DNA from: Brachypodium distachyon
Lineage: Eukaryota; Streptophyta; Magnoliopsida; Poales; Poaceae
Direction of reading: 5' to 3'
NCBI RefSeq assembly: GCF_000005505.3
Contig: NC_016132.3
Location: 33,928,914-33,992,913, forward strand
DNA length: 64,000 nt
A program made the translations under genes and the position numbers. The notes beneath the pieces were generated by a model. The model did no database searches. It was not told the origin of the DNA and worked only from the letters and a program-made list of their open reading frames with translations. Positions 59,701 to 64,000 of the stretch are shown piece after piece; within the stretch, counting starts at the first letter, position 1, and every line of letters starts with the position of its first letter.

Positions 59701-60365
59701 TATTACAATGGTAACACAACAAGATCCAGAGTAGCTTATTACATAATGGAAGAACAAAAGAAAATTGAAGAGTCCATCAACGCCATAGGAAGTTGTGTGT
59801 AGACTCGCGATGTACATTCCTTCCCGCTCAATCTTCTTCTTCTGCACATGCACGTAGCAGATGAGTACAATGAATGTGCTCGCAAGTTATACCCAGGGGG
59901 TTAGGATATATGCAATATACATGCTTAAGGGTTAACCTTAGGTTTCCATGGTGATACATTATGCCAGGTTGCTAGCTGAAAGGAAAACATTATGTTTCAG
60001 GTCTCATTTATAGATTCATGGTTGCTGTCATCAAGTCCCATGAGACGCGCATGCCTCAAGATGATGAGGAAATCAAGTAACCCACAGAGACACGTCGTTT
60101 ATGCCTTTGGAGACAACTATGACTTCAGGAGAAAGCTTCAAATTCAAAACCTTCTTACTGGGTAATGTTCTGCCCCTTCACTTTAGTCATTCAATAGACT
60201 GAAGCAGAGGTTCTGGTAATCAATATAGTTCAACTCTGGTACTGCAGGTACATATACCTGGTTGATCGCCTGGGAAGGATAAGATGGCAAGGCTTCGGAT
60301 CTGCGACGCAGGAAGAGTTGTCATCACTAACAGCGTGTACCTCCAGTTTGTTAGATGAAAAATGA
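56750..60365 (+). CDS. ATP10: Mitochondrial ATP synthase assembly factor ATP10
   Basis: Seven coding exons: 56750-56860, 56962-57014, 57137-57200, 57318-57515, 59488-59559, 60001-60161 and 60248-60365, in total 777 bases (258 residues). All introns are GT..AG with consistent phase. The N-terminus MMLTARRAARPLLRLTGA is Arg-rich with no acidic residues, a clear mitochondrial presequence. The C-terminal half carries the family core: QAYEVSFIDSWLLSSSPMRR, RHVVYAFGDNYDFRRKLQIQ, NLLTGYIYLVDRLGRIRWQG, FGSATQEELSSLTACTSSLL. In yeast ATP10 acts at the inner membrane, assisting assembly of subunit 6 into the Fo sector of ATP synthase. An ATG two codons into exon 5 (59491-59493) is internal. Intron 4 (2 kb) holds a MITE and a solo LTR. 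A site II element upstream fits a mitochondrial gene. Confidence 0.92.
57932..59160. mobile_element. MITE-like element in ATP10 intron 4, split by a solo LTR
   Basis: The left end AGAGCATCTCCACTCG and, after removal of the LTR, the right end GGCTGGAGATGCTCTTA are inverted repeats. The element alone is about 345 bases. The superfamily is unclear, and I found no convincing target duplication for it. Confidence 0.6.
58272..59150. mobile_element. Solo LTR (Gypsy-type) inside the MITE
   Basis: It begins TGTCGTAGCCCGGGGCTTAG and ends TGGTGCGACA. An exact target duplication ATGCT flanks it (58267-58271, 59151-59155). The segment TTTACCCAGGTTCGAGCC plus ACCCTACGTCCTACTT resembles the corresponding part of the 16 kb Gypsy LTR, so it belongs to a related family. 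Strand is uncertain. Confidence 0.85.
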
Positions 60366-63260
60366 AATTAGATGGCTTCTGAAATACTATATTTATCACT
60401 TGGAGTCAGAGAAATTTTGTTTCCTTCCGGTATCGGACCTATCATGTCTTCTTCCTTTTCCCTTTATTCCCTGCATATTAACGAGGGACAGTTCCTTTCT
60501 CACAGATTTCACATATGGACTGGCTTATTTTCTGCCATCCAGTCACATTGTGTAATAATAGCATGGGTTTCTTGCACGGATTGCAAGCAACTGAAATAAT
60601 CGAAGTCAAATCCTAGGTTTTTGCCGTTAATTGCACCTTGTTGTGTCCCGACTAAGTCAAGAACTTAAGAAACGATTCTAGAAATACAAGTGTTTGGCTG
60701 CCATGAGGACTTATATAACGTCGACTTTTAACTGACTTGCATTTGAAAAGTATTGATGTACATGAGAGAAAAGGAAACTGACTCTTCATGAAGAGTTGGA
60801 TTCTTAGCCAAAAGTTAAACAAGAGTTAGTTTAGAGTTGATCTTGAATTTAATGGTAAGCTGTTTACTAACAAGTTGTATAGAGTTAGTTTAAAGCTAAA
60901 TTCATTGTATTTTATCAACAACTCCAGATGATGTCCCGATTACCATCGTGTGCATGCCCCGAGCATTGAAATCATAAACTTCGATCGGTGACTTGCAACT
61001 TGACTAAACCAATTCTTTAAAAACTACTTCCTCCGATAACAAGTGTCTCAGAATTGGTAAAATTTTGTACTAAATCAGAGACATTTATTATGGATCCAAG
61101 AAAGTACCTCTAAAAAAACTCTAACAAGGAACAATCAATTTTGATTCGCAGGGCTCACAATCTTATTGGGTCTGGCTGCACGCAAGTTTCTCCTACAAGT
61201 TTCAATTGATTTCATAAAATTTGTTTTTGCGACATGAAATTTAAATTATAAATATTGAAGTTCCACTAAAACTACCGCCACAAGCCTATGGGGCCACCTG
61301 TTCTACGGGATTGGTCAATGCGCATAGAATTGCTCCTATATGCACCAAACAGACCTAAAAAAAAGTATATACTTGGACGCTTACGCAAGCACACTCGCAC
61401 GCACATGCTTGCACAAAAATACCGGAGTTGTGGAGCCCAAGGTTTTGGCTACCGAGCTGACAATTTGGTTAACCAGGACATTACCTAATGGTTACCGGGC
61501 AGATTTGAATCAAATATTTGAATTCAAATCTTTTACAGGGTATAATTAGGTTCTGAATGAATTGTGGACATAATCGGTACCAGACCTCAGTGGTTATGAA
61601 CAACGGTATTCTGCGCAGCTTCCACGGTCCAAAGTTCGAGTACCCCCAACCCCAATTTTTTTGTAGTGTCCAATTTTGAATTTCATGATAAAAAAGGGGA
61701 ACTATGCGTAGTCGAACCCGAGACCTCACGGCGTCATTACAATGCAGAGTACGATATAAACAAATATATCCTAACATTAAGCATTTAAATTCAAATATTT
61801 CAAAAATCAGTATTTTTTGCTCGGTAAGACCATTTACTGTGGATGGACGGTAAACGCGGTTAACGGGCGGCACCAAAACCTTGGTGGAGCCTCAAGATCG
61901 ATGAAAATCACTCCTAGCTAGTGTCTTAACTATCAAGGGGCACATCAAAGGAGAATCTGCCTTTTATGTAACTCATAGGACATCGAACCTGGCCACCTGG
62001 GTTGGTTCACGCCAGTGAGCAGCGGATGACACAACCACAGGTTAGTTCATGATATAGGAAAGTTTTGAAGTACTGCCTCCGAATTTGCACTAAAACAGCG
62101 AAAAGTATTTAAAAACGAAGGAAGTACATATCAAAGTTTTACGAAAGTAACCACTACAGGTATGTAGAATTCATATTCACCCGCACGCTTATGCCACTAA
62201 GCACAAAATGTTCTTCACGTGTGAGCTGAACCCAGACCATCAAATTTAAGTTAATTTCGACCAAAATCTATAATCGAGCTGGAGATTGAAATTCTAAACA
62301 CGGAAACTTTTATGAGAACCACCCTACAAGTATACAGGACCCAGTTGCACGCTTTTGGCTGCAGGATTTTTACGAAAATTAACCACATCTACAAGCATGC
62401 CGGACCCGTTTGCACGCTATGATCGGACAATAAGCTCAATTTATCCCATCTGCATGTCAACCGTGCCCATCAAAATTCAATAAATTCCAAGCAAAAATTA
62501 TGTATTTCAGATTGCAATTTTTTTAGTACAAAAAGTCTACTCCGTAACAAAAATATTTTCGTCTGACAATCATCAAACATAGCTGAACTATGCGGCGACG
62601 TGCCCCACAGAACTTAGCGTGCGGCGCCTCACAAGGGACACGGTCGCTCGAGCGTGGGCGAGAACGGGCAGAGCAGAGGCGAGCGGTCGCAAGCTCGCAT
62701 CGCGAGCGAGGAGCCGAGCAGGCATGGCCTAGTTGTGCCGTTTTCTTCGTTGAAGCCAGATCAAACACATTTGTACTAGTTCGTTTCGTAACTTCAGCTC
62801 AAACCGTGTGTCGCATATACGATCCATCCTCACAGTTAGAACCGTATCGACGAGCGCTTCAAAACAAGATTTTTCGAAAGAAAAAATTAGAGCAGACCTT
62901 TTGTTATGGGACCATATTGCGCAAGTTACATCTTGATTTAAAAGGAGTAATCATGATACCTTACTCCATCGTGACAACGTGATATGTTACCTCGTTCCTG
63001 TGGCCGAGCTTGCTCCGGCACCCCCTGTGCCTGCGCTACATAGCTCCGCCGCCACTGTTGCCATGTGTGCATCGTTGCCGATGCCACCGTGCGCACAACA
63101 ATCTACTCATGCAGCGCACGTTTCACCCAACTCACGCCCTGTTTTTTTTTGGACGTGACGTGCACAGCGTTACACTAGCGTGTGTCGTCCCCGTTAGGTG
63201 ACTTGGATGTATTTTTATGATATGATGACATCTTTTATTTGCTTAGACACTTTGCTATAT
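60366..63260. other. Intergenic region with MITEs, no gene seen
   Basis: ATP10 3' UTR probably occupies the first 250 bases. Stowaway-type MITEs lie at 61026-61106 (TACTTCCTCCGATAACAAGT) and 62071-62126 (TACTGCCTCCGAATTTGC). 61486-61870 may be another element, with GGTTACCGGGCAGATTTGAA at one end and CGGTTAACGGGCGGCACC at the other. Open frames at 62523-62982 and 63010-63201 have no recognisable motif. Confidence 0.45.
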
Positions 63261-63261
63261 C

Positions 63262-63600
63262 ACTTGTTAATTAGTACTAGGTTATAATCACTCATTTACC
63301 AGGTTATAGTCACTTGTTTATCAGATTAATATCACTTGTTTACCAGGTTGGTGTTACTCGTTAATCAGGTTAAAAATCACTCGTTTACCGGGTCATAGTC
63401 ACTCTTTTACCAGGTTAGTGTTACTCGTTAATCAGGTCTAAAATCACTCGTTTACCATATCGTTTGTTTACCGAGTCATAGTCACTCCTTTACATGGTTA
63501 GTGTTACTCATTCATCAGGTTAAAAATCACTCGTTTGTCATATCGTTTGTTTACCAAGTTAATATCGCTTGTTTACCGGATTATAGTCACTCGTTTATGT
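63262..63600 (+). repeat. Degenerate minisatellite of about 22-27 bases
   Basis: Repeated units based on TCACTCGTTTACCAGGTTA alternate with GTGTTACTCGTTAATCAGG, about 13 copies. A higher-order unit (AAAATCACTCGTTTACC followed by ATATCGTTTGTTTACC) recurs at about 63430 and 63520. Confidence 0.85.
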
Positions 63601-63605
63601 TTTTT

Positions 63606-63789
63606 AATTCCGTGCCGGTGTCGGGCCCGTAGATCTTCTCGCCGGTCTTGCCCCAAACCTGAAACCAACAACAACAGCAAAAACAAAAACTTGATTCACC
63701 ATGATTATGTTCAGTAGACCGATGATGCAGAGCTCGACGATCACCTTCTCGAGGAACAATGGGTGGTCGACGAAGACGCGGTCCACGCC
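63606..63789 (-). pseudogene. Captured fragment of a granule-bound starch synthase gene
   Basis: Minus strand. 63745-63789 reads GVDRVFVDHPLFLEK, followed by a GT..AG intron of 86 bases (63659-63744). The next exon, from 63658, reads VWGKTGEKIYGPDTGTE. This is the exon junction of the glucosyltransferase region of waxy-type starch synthase, where the family continues D-Y-x-D-N-Q-L-R-F. Here the frame leaves the family after GTE and soon stops. On the other side the sequence turns into Arg/Ala/Pro-rich GC repeats instead of the preceding exon. The splice sites are intact, so it was copied from DNA, not RNA. Confidence 0.8.
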
Positions 63790-64000
63790 GGCGCCGCTGT
63801 GGCCCTTCGCGGCCGCTGCCCTGCGCGCCCCGCGCCGCCTCTGCTGTCGCCCTTCGCGGCCTCCGCCACCCCGCGAGCCCTTCGTGGCCGCCGCCCCGCG
63901 CAGCCGACGAGAAGAATCGGGAGGAGGAGATCTGGAGAGGAGAAAAGAGAAGACGCCAGGAAGGGAATCGGATACGTCACGCGTGCGCTGTTCTTTCTAT
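63790..64000 (-). other. GC-rich sequence next to the starch synthase fragment
   Basis: GCCGCGAAGGGC-type motifs recur. An open minus-strand frame (63741-63980) begins MTYPIPFLASSLFSSPDLLL, signal-like, and runs into the fragment. It may be the leader of a chimeric captured gene; the window ends here. Confidence 0.3.

Noticed and set aside
63262..63600. Regular repeats that could suggest a CRISPR array
   Set aside because: Repeats are imperfect, without unique spacers of constant size, and the genome is plant nuclear.

Overview
The window is nuclear DNA from a grass, most probably a Pooideae cereal or relative. The evidence is spliced genes with GT..AG introns, many Stowaway-type MITEs carrying the Pooideae terminus TACTCCCTCCG, nested Gypsy and Copia LTR retrotransposons, and very GC-rich monocot-style 5' coding ends. 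Gene models were built by hand from splice sites, reading-frame continuity and family knowledge; no search was run.

Layout. 1-1244: 3' end of an unidentified spliced gene (+). 4.1-11.8 kb: complete borate transporter of the BOR4/Bot1 type (+), with a non-coding first exon and 13 coding exons whose lengths sum to 678 codons plus stop; introns carry a hAT-like element and MITEs. 12.4-15.1 kb: two decayed LINE fragments. 16.8-24.7 kb: three tandem single-exon genes, spaced about 3.7 kb apart, for small putatively plastid-targeted proteins with a near-invariant C-terminus; copies 2 and 3 also share about 1.6 kb of upstream sequence. 25.3-31.1 kb: an old duplicated block, a row of phase-consistent exons of an unidentified gene (-), and an intact SNRNP27 spliceosomal gene (-). 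31.1-51.1 kb: a transposon stack. A Stowaway MITE is split by a Helitron, which carries a 16 kb Gypsy element (with a truncated Copia inside it) and a separate Copia solo LTR. 51.1-56.5 kb: second copy of the duplicated block, forming the 3' part of a small two-helix membrane-protein gene (-, 81 residues over four exons) with a PIF/Harbinger element in its last intron. 56.75-60.4 kb: divergently transcribed nuclear gene for the mitochondrial ATP synthase assembly factor ATP10 (+, seven coding exons, 258 residues), with a MITE and a nested solo LTR in intron 4. 60.4-64 kb: intergenic MITEs, a degenerate minisatellite and a captured granule-bound-starch-synthase exon pair (-).

The functional genes are ordinary nuclear ones: borate transport, splicing, ATP synthase assembly and a small plastid-type family. 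The most informative structure is the insertion stratigraphy. Several events have exact target-site duplications or an empty site in a paralogous copy, so their order can be read: block duplication, MITE, Helitron, then Gypsy and Copia. No prokaryotic-style system, CRISPR array, tRNA or rRNA gene was seen.
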